In this document: positions 33,534 to 41,230 of the stretch, one piece after another
How positions within the stretch are numbered: the stretch's first letter is position 1
How the letters are laid out: the number at the start of each line of letters is the position of its first letter
Assembly (NCBI GenBank): GCA_024636475.1
Contig: JAGXHA010000035.1
Location: forward strand, 1-51,359
DNA: 51,359 nt
Direction of reading: 5' to 3'
Source: Roseobacter sp.
Lineage (GTDB): Bacteria > Pseudomonadota > Alphaproteobacteria > Rhodobacterales > Rhodobacteraceae
The notes under the pieces: generated by a model
Database searches by the model: none
Seen by the model: the letters and a program-made list of their open reading frames with translations, nothing else
Told to the model about the DNA's origin: nothing
Position numbers and translations under genes: made by a program

Positions 33534-34802
33534 TTAGTTCATCCGCTGGCGGGCTTTTTCCAGCCGCTCAAGGATTGCGTCCAGATTGTCAGGGCGCACC
33601 ATGAACTCCTGAAAGCCTTCCATGCCGATCTTGGCCATTTCAGCCGGGAAATCGCGGTCAAAGAATTGCGCTACACCGCCAGGGCTGTTTGTGGACAGCA
33701 TGGCAAAACCCTCTTCCAGGAACTTGTCCTCATCGACCTTTGCGGACGCGTTGACAGGCAACTGGCCCAAATTCGCACCGGAGTTGATTACCGTCTGTTC
33801 ATCCGCTGACACCATGAAGCGCAAGAAGGCACGGGCTGCATCCTTGTTCGCGGCATTTGACGGAATGTGGAACGTATCGGTTGGCGCATCTTCGGCCATT
33901 GCGACGTCAGGGTTGATCGCCGGGAATTGGTAAAAGCCCAGCTGGTCATCTGTCAAACCCGCTTCGCGCAACGGAGCAACGGCGAAGTTGCCCATCAGAT
34001 AGGCAGCGGCCTGACCATTGACCATGAAGGGTAACGCTTCTTGCCAGCTGTAAGTCTGGTGGTTCTCGATAAAGCCACCCATATCGATCAGTGTTTTCCA
34101 GTTCTTGAAAGTCTCGCGGACCCGTGGATCGGTCCATGCAACCTCGCCAGCGGCAAGCTGCATGTGGAAATCAAAGCCGTTGGTGCGCATGTTCAGGTAG
34201 TCAAACCAGCCGCCAGCAGTCCAAAGGAACTTTGTACCGATGGTATAGCAGGCACGACCGGAATCCACGATCTTCTGACAGTTGGCCAGCTCTTCTTCCC
34301 AAGTTGCTGGCTCGCTCAGACCCAGCTCGTTAAAGATGTCCTGACGGTAGTACACCCCCCACTGATAATAGGTGTAAGGCACGCCCCACTGCTTGCCATC
34401 AATCGTCATGGCACCTTTTGTAGACGCAAGGTTTTCAGCAATCTCGGGCTCTGCCCACAGGTCGGATACGTCTTCAAACAGCCCCGCCTCGACATAGGGG
34501 CGCATCCGGTTCGCAGCATACCATGTGGCAACATCGGGCGCGTTCGCCGTCAGAAAGTTGCGGATTTGGGTTTTATACGCTTCGCGGTCGATGACTGTGG
34601 TGCTGATGTTCAGATCAGGGTGCATCTCCTGAAATCGGCCAATCGCCTCCTCCATTGTCGCGCGCGGTGCCGGGTTCGATGTATCGAGGAAAATTTTAAG
34701 ATCGCCAGTCAATTGCTCTGAATGGTTCGCCGCAAAGGCGCCAGTTGCCACCGTGGCAGCCGTCGCCAGCGCCACTACGGACGCTTTTATTATGGAACGC
34801 AT
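33534..34802 (-). CDS. ABC sugar transporter substrate-binding protein
   Basis: A 422-residue periplasmic protein with a Sec signal (MRSIIKASVVALATAATVAT, then GAFAAN). The mature part follows family 1 binding proteins: MEEAIGRFQEMHPDLNISTT, FLTANAPDVATWYAANRM, and KQWGVPYTYYQWGVYYRQDIFNELGL. The start is ATG 34802 with GGAGGA 7 bases upstream; the in-frame start at 34841 would spoil the signal. First gene of the galactoside operon, so its promoter drives all ten genes. The ligand is probably a galactoside oligosaccharide, as both GH36 and GH42 enzymes follow. Confidence 0.93.
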   Translation of the reverse strand: MRSIIKASVVALATAATVATGAFAANHSEQLTGDLKIFLDTSNPAPRATMEEAIGRFQEMHPDLNISTTVIDREAYKTQIRNFLTANAPDVATWYAANRMRPYVEAGLFEDVSDLWAEPEIAENLASTKGAMTIDGKQWGVPYTYYQWGVYYRQDIFNELGLSEPATWEEELANCQKIVDSGRACYTIGTKFLWTAGGWFDYLNMRTNGFDFHMQLAAGEVAWTDPRVRETFKNWKTLIDMGGFIENHQTYSWQEALPFMVNGQAAAYLMGNFAVAPLREAGLTDDQLGFYQFPAINPDVAMAEDAPTDTFHIPSNAANKDAARAFLRFMVSADEQTVINSGANLGQLPVNASAKVDEDKFLEEGFAMLSTNSPGGVAQFFDRDFPAEMAKIGMEGFQEFMVRPDNLDAILERLEKARQRMN

Positions 34803-34844
34803 TGGTATCCTCCCTATTGCTTCCAAAAAGAGTGGTCTCATTAT

Positions 34845-34862
34845 TTGAAACCATGTTTTGAA
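34845..34862. promoter_or_regulatory. IclR/KdgR-type operator in the divergent promoter region
   Basis: TTGAAACCATGTTTTGAA is an 18-bp imperfect palindrome (14 of 18 positions symmetric). It resembles the KdgR box (roughly TGAAAC-x-x-TGTTTCA) bound by IclR-type repressors of keto-deoxy sugar acid pathways. It lies 43-60 bases upstream of the binding-protein start and about 100 bases before the iclR start, well placed to repress the operon. Confidence 0.65.
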
Positions 34863-34962
34863 TATTGATACTTAATCGCGAACACCCTATGCTTGTCAAC
34901 AATAATGCTGGGGCGCGTGGCCCAATTCTTTGGGACAAGGCCACGAATTCGGAGAGGGTTCA

Positions 34963-35772
34963 ATGACAGCACAATTTAGCGACGGCACAGTAGGCAAGGC
35001 ACTTTTGGTACTTGATCAGGTATCTGATTTTGGCAGGCCCGTTCGATTCTCGGAACTGCTTGACGGGTCCGACTTTCCCAAGCCCACCCTGTTTCGTTTG
35101 GTTCAGACCCTTACAAACCAAGGCATGCTTAGCTTTGATCCCGAACGGCAAACCTATGCGCCGGGCGTGCGGCTGGTCAGACTGGCACACGCGGCTTGGG
35201 CGCAATCATCGCTTGCGCCAATCGCACGCCCCTTTCTGGATGTCCTAAGCGATAAGGTAGGCGAGACTGTGCATCTGGCGCAGTTGGACGGGGGGCAAGT
35301 TCTGTATGTTGACAAGCGCAATGCCAAAGACCCGATCGAAATGTATTCGCAGGCAGGCAAGGTTGGCCCGGCCTATTGTACCGGTGTTGGCAAGACGATG
35401 ATGGCCTTTGTCGAAGAAACAGCACTTGAAAGCCTGATCGCCCAGCAATCCTGGCACCCGTTCACCAAACATACGCTGAAGTCTCCCGACGCACTACGCG
35501 CGGAGCTGCGCGACATTCGCAAAAACGGATACGGCTTTGACCGCGAAGAGCATGAACCCGGCATTATCTGCATCGCAATGCCGATTCTGACGCCGCGTGG
35601 CCGTGTGCTGGGGGCCGTGTCGGTGACCAGCTCGACAGCGCGCACAAATCTTGAAGGCCTTGAAAAGCTGGTCCCCGATCTGGCGAATGCTACGGCCAAT
35701 ATCGCCAAAGAGGCGCAAAGCTGGCGGTTTCCAGAACATCAACAGACAGTAGAAAAGGGACAGAAGGTATGA
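34963..35772 (+). CDS. IclR family transcriptional regulator of the galactoside cluster
   Basis: A 269-residue regulator. The N-terminal winged helix (about 10-70) reads [20 protein letters not shown] and [20 protein letters not shown]. The C-terminal effector domain contains [16 protein letters not shown] and [20 protein letters not shown], the conserved small-molecule pocket with its cysteine. The start ATG 34963 follows GGAGAGG. Divergent from the operon and overlapping the next ATPase gene by ATGA. Inducer likely a pathway intermediate such as KDGal (inference, by analogy with KdgR). Confidence 0.93.
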   Translation: MTAQFSDGTVGKALLVLDQVSDFGRPVRFSELLDGSDFPKPTLFRLVQTLTNQGMLSFDPERQTYAPGVRLVRLAHAAWAQSSLAPIARPFLDVLSDKVGETVHLAQLDGGQVLYVDKRNAKDPIEMYSQAGKVGPAYCTGVGKTMMAFVEETALESLIAQQSWHPFTKHTLKSPDALRAELRDIRKNGYGFDREEHEPGIICIAMPILTPRGRVLGAVSVTSSTARTNLEGLEKLVPDLANATANIAKEAQSWRFPEHQQTVEKGQKV

Positions 35773-36827
35773 CCGGCGTAACGCTTAATAGTATCGTCAA
35801 GAAATATGGCGAAGTGCAGGTCATCCACGGGGTGAACCTTGACATCGAGGACGGCGAATTCTGCGTGTTTGTCGGGCCATCAGGTTGTGGCAAATCCACA
35901 CTTTTGCGCATGGTCGCAGGGCTTGAGGAAACCACCTCGGGCCAGATCAGCATCGGTGCGCGCGACGTGACCAAGATGGATCCGTCAGAACGCGGTGTAT
36001 CGATGGTATTCCAGACCTACGCGCTTTACCCGCATATGACGGTGAAGCAGAACATGGGCTTCGGGCTGAAAATGAACGGTTACCCAAAGGCCGAGATCGA
36101 AAGCAAAGTCGCCGAAGCCAGCCGCATCCTGAAGCTGGACGACTACCTGTCGCGCAAGCCTGCTGCCCTGTCGGGCGGTCAGCGCCAGCGCGTCAGCATC
36201 GGGCGCGCCATTGTGCGCGGGCCCGAAGTGTTTCTTTTTGACGAACCGCTCTCGAATCTTGACGCCGAACTGCGCGTCGAGATGCGTGTCGAGATTGCCC
36301 GTCTGCACAAGGAAATCGGCGCGACGATGATCTACGTCACACATGATCAGGTCGAGGCGATGACACTTGCGGACAAGATCGTTGTGCTGCGTGCCGGGCA
36401 TATCGAACAGGTCGGTGCCCCACTTGATCTCTACCGCGACCCGGATAATAAATTCGTCGCAGGATTTATCGGATCGCCTGCGATGAACTTTCTTGAGGGG
36501 ACTGTCAAAGGCGGCAAGGTCGATGTGCCCGGATTGAAGGCCAGCTTTTCGCTTGCCCTGAACCTGCCTGACGAGGGCACAGCCGTATCACTGGGCTTTC
36601 GCCCCGAACATGTGGAACTCGACCCGGATGGTCATACCCACAATGTTGACCTGACCGAAGCATTGGGCGGCGTTTCTTACGCCTATCTGCTTTCAGACAG
36701 CGGGGAAAAGATCATCGCAGAAGAACGTGGCGACAATCGATCGAAAGAGGGTGCGCGGGTAGGCGTAAAGGTCCCAGCCGAGCGCGCATTGCTGTTTGAC
36801 CAGAAGACAGGGATTAGAATTCGCTAG
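35769..36827 (+). CDS. ABC sugar transporter ATP-binding protein (MalK/UgpC-like)
   Basis: A 352-residue ATPase. Walker [10 protein letters not shown] (about 36-44), Q-loop [12 protein letters not shown], signature [14 protein letters not shown], Walker [17 protein letters not shown], and H-loop [11 protein letters not shown] are all intact. The C-terminal OB-fold (about 240-350) is the MalK-type regulatory extension. It overlaps iclR by 4 bases and lies apart from the permease genes, but nothing else here needs a CUT1 ATPase, so it most likely powers the galactoside importer. Being co-transcribed with the repressor, it is under separate control from the permeases. Confidence 0.93.
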   Translation: MTGVTLNSIVKKYGEVQVIHGVNLDIEDGEFCVFVGPSGCGKSTLLRMVAGLEETTSGQISIGARDVTKMDPSERGVSMVFQTYALYPHMTVKQNMGFGLKMNGYPKAEIESKVAEASRILKLDDYLSRKPAALSGGQRQRVSIGRAIVRGPEVFLFDEPLSNLDAELRVEMRVEIARLHKEIGATMIYVTHDQVEAMTLADKIVVLRAGHIEQVGAPLDLYRDPDNKFVAGFIGSPAMNFLEGTVKGGKVDVPGLKASFSLALNLPDEGTAVSLGFRPEHVELDPDGHTHNVDLTEALGGVSYAYLLSDSGEKIIAEERGDNRSKEGARVGVKVPAERALLFDQKTGIRIR

Positions 36828-36948
36828 AGTCAGAGTAGAGAAATCCGTCAGCGTGCTGATCTGCGACGCAGCCGAAGATATGACGCGCAAGTTCGGTTTC
36901 GGCCGCATGCTGTCAATGCGGTTGGGTTACGTGCATCGCGACAGCCGC
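36828..36948 (+). other. Orphan C-terminal reading frame between convergent genes
   Basis: After the ATPase stop, the plus strand keeps an open frame ending at TAG 36958-36960 that reads SVLICDAAEDMTRKFGFGRM then [16 protein letters not shown]. It looks protein-like but has no plausible start and no recognised family. It may be the tail of a gene lost when the two operons were joined. Confidence 0.3.
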
Positions 36949-37413
36949 TCAAAGGCCTAGCGCCGTTAAGCCAGCATGATCCAAAGGGCGCGGCCCTTGG
37001 GGCCAAAGAAACACGCGATCATCCTCGGCAATGGGGACATCATTGATCGACGCATGACGAACCGCCATGTAGCCGTCGGCGTCAAATTCCCAGTTTTCGT
37101 TGCCATGGGCGCGGAACCATTTGCCCGCGGCATCGTGATATTCATAGCAGAACCGCACAGCGATCCGGTTGTCGCTATGAGCCCAGATTTCCTTGATCAG
37201 GCGATACCCGCTCTCTGTCTCCCATTTACGGGCGAGAAAAGCGCGGACCTCGTCACGGCCGCTCAGGAACTCTGAGCGGTTGCGCCATTTGGTGTCGGGC
37301 GTGTAAGCCAGTGCCACCTTTTCGGGATCGCGTGTGTTCCACGCATCCTCTGCCATGCGGACCTTTTGGACCGCGTCATCATGGCTAAAGGGCGGCACTG
37401 GCTGTCTGGTCAT
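36949..37413 (-). CDS. DUF1348 / nuclear transport factor 2-like family protein
   Basis: A 154-residue small alpha+beta protein of the NTF2-like (SnoaL) fold. Blocks [36 protein letters not shown], and [20 protein letters not shown] are typical of the DUF1348 group. Start ATG 37413 lies just 4 bases after the cyanase stop; an upstream in-frame start at 37437 would overlap cynS. It is the last gene of the nitrate/cyanate transport operon. A biochemical role is not known for the family. Confidence 0.85.
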   Translation of the reverse strand: MTRQPVPPFSHDDAVQKVRMAEDAWNTRDPEKVALAYTPDTKWRNRSEFLSGRDEVRAFLARKWETESGYRLIKEIWAHSDNRIAVRFCYEYHDAAGKWFRAHGNENWEFDADGYMAVRHASINDVPIAEDDRVFLWPQGPRPLDHAGLTALGL

Positions 37414-37417
37414 GGTG

Positions 37418-37885
37418 TTACCAGCTGTTGTAGCCAAGGTATTTGCCCGACATCTCGACCTTTACCCGATCACCTTTGGGGTTTTCGATCCGGGTCACGG
37501 ACATTTCAAAGTCGATGGCTGACATGATGCCGTCACCGAATTTTTCCTGAATCAGCGCCTTGAGCGTCGGGCCGTAGACGCCCACGATCTCGTAGAAACG
37601 GTAGATGCAAGGATCGGTCGGCACAGCCTGTTCCCAAATCTTGGTGGGGCTTTCGCTCAACACGCTTTCGGCTTCCTGAGGCAGGCCCATCACGCTGACC
37701 ATCAGCTTGGCTTTTTCGGCCGGAAAGGCGTTCATGCCCATCGCGGCAGAGTGGGTCCAGACCGGGGACATGTCGATCTTTTCGGCAATGCCTTCCCATG
37801 TCATGCCAGCCTGTTTTTTGGCCGAAAGGATCATGGCGGTTACGTCTTCTTTGGTCATCATCTCTGTCATAGTCAGGTCTTTCAT
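37418..37885 (-). CDS. cynS: Cyanate hydratase (cyanase)
   Basis: A 155-residue enzyme that turns cyanate plus bicarbonate into ammonia and CO2, normally a decamer. The three catalytic residues fall at the same numbers as in the E. coli enzyme: R96 and E99 in IYRFYEIVG, and S122 in [26 protein letters not shown] is the N-terminal DNA-binding-like domain of the family. GGAGG lies just upstream of ATG 37885. It follows the ABC ATPase gene by 17 bases, so imported cyanate is the likely substrate and nitrogen the benefit. Confidence 0.97.
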   Translation of the reverse strand: MKDLTMTEMMTKEDVTAMILSAKKQAGMTWEGIAEKIDMSPVWTHSAAMGMNAFPAEKAKLMVSVMGLPQEAESVLSESPTKIWEQAVPTDPCIYRFYEIVGVYGPTLKALIQEKFGDGIMSAIDFEMSVTRIENPKGDRVKVEMSGKYLGYNSW

Positions 37886-37902
37886 GTTGGTCTCCTCCGG
37901 TC

Positions 37903-38808
37903 TTAGCTGTTAACGGCGCGCAGGGCGGGTCGTTTGTCTTCGGGGTCGTCTTGGGGGTCGGTTTTGTCGATCCGCACGGTGGTTGGCCTGTTACTTTGGC
38001 CCGGCTCGCTCTGCTGACCTGCCATCTCTTTCGAGCGTTTGCCCAAGAACTGCACCAAGTGGTTGCGGATTGCGTAGTAGTTTGGGTGCTCCACGATCTC
38101 GGTCCGGTAGCGCGGGCGCGGAATCGTGATTTCGACGCTTTCGGCAACGCGGGCTTTGGGACCATTCGTCATCAGCAAGATGCGGTCGGCCAGCAAGATC
38201 GCCTCGTCTATGTCGTGGGTGATCATAAAGACCGTCTGCTCCATCTGGCCCCATATTTTGAGCAGCTCGTCCTGAATGGTGCCGCGTGTCAGCGCGTCCA
38301 AAGCACCAAAGGGCTCATCAAGCAGCAACAGTTTGGGGTGATTGGCAAAGGCGCGGGCGATGGACACGCGCTGACGCATGCCCCCCGACAGCTGGCTTGG
38401 CTTGCGGCGGATCACGTCGCCCTCAAGCCCCACCATGGCAAGGAACTTGGTCGAATGTTCTGCCACTTGTGCCTTGGTCCATTCGGGATGCCGCGCGGCC
38501 ACTCCGAAGCTGACGTTCTTGAGGGTCGAAAGCCATGGCAGCAAAGAGTAGTTTTGAAACACCACGCCTCGGTCAAGGCTTGGGCCTTTAACCTCCTGGC
38601 CGTCCATGACCACCACGCCGCTGGTAGGCTCGGCCAAGCCGGCGAGGATGTTCATGATCGTCGATTTACCACAGCCAGAGTGTCCAAGGATCACCACGAA
38701 CTCTCCCTTTTCGACGCCGAAGCTGGAGTTTTCAAAGACTGTAAGGTCGCCGCCTGCGCCATCGGGAAAGGTTTGGGTAAGGTTTTCGATGCTCAGATAG
38801 GGTTTCAT
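37903..38808 (-). CDS. Nitrate/cyanate-type ABC transporter ATP-binding protein
   Basis: A 301-residue ATPase of the NrtD/CynD/SsuB class. Walker A GHSGCGKST, Q-loop VFQNYSLLPWLT-like (VFQNYSLLPWLS), signature LSGGMRQRV, Walker B LLLLDEPFGALD and MITHDIDEAILLADRI are intact. AAGGAG precedes the ATG by 6 bases. A 60-residue tail after the ABC domain is Gln/Pro/Asp-rich and of no known fold. Operon order is binding protein, permease, ATPase, cynS, DUF1348. Confidence 0.93.
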   Translation of the reverse strand: MKPYLSIENLTQTFPDGAGGDLTVFENSSFGVEKGEFVVILGHSGCGKSTIMNILAGLAEPTSGVVVMDGQEVKGPSLDRGVVFQNYSLLPWLSTLKNVSFGVAARHPEWTKAQVAEHSTKFLAMVGLEGDVIRRKPSQLSGGMRQRVSIARAFANHPKLLLLDEPFGALDALTRGTIQDELLKIWGQMEQTVFMITHDIDEAILLADRILLMTNGPKARVAESVEITIPRPRYRTEIVEHPNYYAIRNHLVQFLGKRSKEMAGQQSEPGQSNRPTTVRIDKTDPQDDPEDKRPALRAVNS

Positions 38809-38818
38809 GGTAACTCCT

Positions 38819-39652
38819 TTATTCGACGTAGGTGACGCGGCGCTGCAGATAGGCGAACATGGAGTCCAAGAACATGCCGACGACTCCGATCATGAGGATT
38901 GAGAAAACCACAGAGGTCAGATCAAGGTTGTTCCACTCGTTCCAGACGTAGTAGCCAATCCCGGTTCCGCCCACGAGCATCTCTGCCGCGACGATTACCA
39001 GCCACGCAATCCCGATGGAAATCCGCATGCCGGTCACGATTGTGGGGGCAGCGGCGGGCAGGATCACCATGAAGGCCGTTTTCAAAGCGCCCAGTTCGTG
39101 GGTGCGTGCAACGTTGACCCAGTCTTCTCTGACGCCTGCAACGCCGAAAGCGGTGTTGATCAGCATCGGCCAGATCGAGCAGATGAAAATCACAAAGATG
39201 GCCGAGGCTTCGCTATCGCCGATGATGAACAGCGCCAGCGGCATCCACGCCAGTGGCGAAATCGGGCGGAGCACCTGAATGAAAGGATTGAGCGCCTTGT
39301 AAGCAATGGGCGACATGCCAATCAGGAACCCAAGCGGGATCGCTACGGCGGCGGCCAGAAAATAGCCGGTCAAAACCCGATAGATCGAGTAGCCGATCTG
39401 GATGCCGATACCCTTGTCATTTGGCCCCGCGTCATAGAAGGGATCGCTCAACTGCTCCCACGCTTTCACGATCACCTGACTGGGGGGCGGCACGCCTGCC
39501 TTTGGCTGGCCTCCTCCCGTCAGACGTTCGTATTCTGTCAACTCGCCTACGGCTTTTTGCGCCGGGATCGCGGCCTCCCAGACAAGGAGGCCGACAATCA
39601 GGATCAGGCAGGACAAGATCGCCGCCCGAACGTTCAAAGATAGGCCGTACAT
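38819..39652 (-). CDS. Nitrate/cyanate-type ABC transporter permease
   Basis: A 277-residue inner-membrane protein of the NrtB/SsuC/TauC class, about six helices. The ATPase-docking loop reads VARTHELGALKTAFMVILPA, a variant EAA motif, followed by IVTGMRISIGIAWLVIVAAEML, a highly typical block. The N-terminal helix is followed by a periplasmic loop of ~40 residues. Three bases separate it from the binding-protein stop, showing tight coupling. Confidence 0.93.
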   Translation of the reverse strand: MYGLSLNVRAAILSCLILIVGLLVWEAAIPAQKAVGELTEYERLTGGGQPKAGVPPPSQVIVKAWEQLSDPFYDAGPNDKGIGIQIGYSIYRVLTGYFLAAAVAIPLGFLIGMSPIAYKALNPFIQVLRPISPLAWMPLALFIIGDSEASAIFVIFICSIWPMLINTAFGVAGVREDWVNVARTHELGALKTAFMVILPAAAPTIVTGMRISIGIAWLVIVAAEMLVGGTGIGYYVWNEWNNLDLTSVVFSILMIGVVGMFLDSMFAYLQRRVTYVE

Positions 39653-39655
39653 GGC

Positions 39656-41038
39656 TTATCCCTTCTTGATCGCAAAGCTGTCGACATAGGCGGCAGGCTC
39701 TGCCGGATCGAATGTCTTGCCCATGATCATGTGCGATTTGTAGGTCACGTCGGGCGCTGTATAGCCAAGGTCTTCCATGACCTTCTTGCAGTCAGCGGCC
39801 AGATAGACCCGCTCTGCCACGCCTCTGTAGTCTACATCGCCCTCGATATAGCCCCAACGTTTCATCTGCGTGAGGATCCAGACACCCATCGAGTGCCACG
39901 GGAATGGGTCGAAGTCGATGCGGTCAGGCACCTGCTTTACCTCGCCCAGACCGTCAGCATAGGTGCCTGTCAGCACTTGTTCGATCACTGTCACGGGTTG
40001 GTTCAGATAGTTTGTCGGTGCGATGGCTTCAGAAATTTCTTTGCGGTTTTCAGCCTTCTGTGCGTATTGCGTGGCGTCGATGATCGACTTTAGCAGGGCA
40101 CCGTAGGTGTTTGGCAGTTCGGTCGCAAAGGACAGCGGGGCCGCGAAGGCACAGCAAGGGTGGCCTTCCCAGATTTCCTTTGTCAGCAGGTGGATAAATC
40201 CGATGCCTTCGTAAACGGCGCGCTGGTTGAAGGGATCGGGCGACAGATAGCCGTCAAGGTTTCCGGCGCGCAAGTTCGCGACCATCTCTGGCGGCGGCAC
40301 GACGCGGATCTGGATGTCGACATCGGGGTCGAGACCGAATTCAGCCACGTAGTAGCGCAGCAGGAAGTTGTGCATCGAATATTCGAACGGCACGCCGAAG
40401 GTGAAACCCTTCCACTGCTTGGGATCACGTTTGTCCTTGTGCTGATTGCCCAGAACGATGGCCTGACCGTTGATGTTTTCAACGGCGGGCATAATGTAAG
40501 GTTCGGCCACAGACCCTGCGCCTAGCGTCATTGCCAGCGGCATTGGTGTCAGCATGTGGCTGGCGTCATATTCGCCGTTCAGCGACTTGTCGCGGGCGAC
40601 GGCCCAACCGGCAGTCTTGATGACCTGCGCGTTCAACCCGTAGCGTTCATAAAAGCCCAAAGGCTGCGCCATGATGATCGGCGTGGCACAGGTGATCGGC
40701 ACGAAGCCAATGTTCAGATCTGTCTTTTCCGGAGGTCCAAGGTTGTCGAGAATGGCGGCTTTGGCTTCGTTGAGCGGAAAGACCGACGCCAGTGCCGCAG
40801 CGACCGTCGAGCCGCCCATCATGCCCATGAACGACCGCCGTCCAATGTCGCTTTGGCCGAAGACAGACCGTACAATCGCACTTTCGACGGCACGTTCTAA
40901 CATGCCTTCCGAGGTCGACAGATCAATTGCGTCATGCGCTTCGCGGGATGGCGATTTGCAGCTGTGGCAGCCGCAGTCTACGCCGTGGCGAAGATCAGTT
41001 TTGGATGAGAAAGGATTACCGAGTGATTTGGGTGACAT
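39656..41038 (-). CDS. Nitrate/cyanate-type ABC transporter substrate-binding protein (NrtA/CmpA-like)
   Basis: About 460 residues. It has an N-terminal Cys-His segment (DCGCHSCKSP) and a Tat-like GRRSFMGMMGGSTVAAAL before the mature domain. The rest follows NrtA/CmpA proteins: LNIGFVPITCATPIIMAQPL, FYERYGLNAQVIKTAGW, and GYLSPDPFNQRAVYEGIGFI. The ATG at 41038 has GGAG 6 bases upstream and is preferred over ATG 41050, which itself overlaps that ribosome site. The substrate could be nitrate, nitrite or cyanate; cynS at the operon end favours cyanate. Confidence 0.9.
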   Translation of the reverse strand: MSPKSLGNPFSSKTDLRHGVDCGCHSCKSPSREAHDAIDLSTSEGMLERAVESAIVRSVFGQSDIGRRSFMGMMGGSTVAAALASVFPLNEAKAAILDNLGPPEKTDLNIGFVPITCATPIIMAQPLGFYERYGLNAQVIKTAGWAVARDKSLNGEYDASHMLTPMPLAMTLGAGSVAEPYIMPAVENINGQAIVLGNQHKDKRDPKQWKGFTFGVPFEYSMHNFLLRYYVAEFGLDPDVDIQIRVVPPPEMVANLRAGNLDGYLSPDPFNQRAVYEGIGFIHLLTKEIWEGHPCCAFAAPLSFATELPNTYGALLKSIIDATQYAQKAENRKEISEAIAPTNYLNQPVTVIEQVLTGTYADGLGEVKQVPDRIDFDPFPWHSMGVWILTQMKRWGYIEGDVDYRGVAERVYLAADCKKVMEDLGYTAPDVTYKSHMIMGKTFDPAEPAAYVDSFAIKKG

Positions 41039-41169
41039 GCTGTGCTCCATCGTTTGGTGGGTTAAGATTGGCTGGTGAACGGGCTTTATTGAATGAGCTT
41101 CCCAAAAAATTAACTTTTGAAAAATATGTTTAAAAACAGTGCAGTGATGCAGATTTTGCAGGAAGCTAT

Positions 41170-41185
41170 TTACGATTTATCGTAA
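41170..41185. promoter_or_regulatory. Tandem inverted repeat, site 1 (activator operator)
   Basis: TTACGATTTATCGTAA is a perfect 6-4-6 palindrome between the divergent transporter operon and the PAS-AAA+ activator. A second copy starts one base later. Regularly spaced twin sites close to the activator start suggest binding of its dimers side by side. Confidence 0.75.
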
Positions 41186-41186
41186 T

Positions 41187-41202
41187 TTACGAATTTTCGT
41201 AT
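41187..41202. promoter_or_regulatory. Tandem inverted repeat, site 2 (activator operator)
   Basis: TTACGAATTTTCGTAT is a near-perfect copy of site 1 (one arm ends T instead of A), with 17 bp between centres. It ends 28 bases before the activator ATG, which suggests that binding also represses the activator's own gene. Confidence 0.7.
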
Positions 41203-41230
41203 TGCGGTTCTTCCCAAAATCACGCCGGAT

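Noticed and set aside
41039..41230. Sigma-54 promoter (GG-N10-GC) for the nitrate/cyanate operon
   Set aside because: No convincing TGGCAC-N5-TTGCA match on the minus strand between the operators and the start codon.
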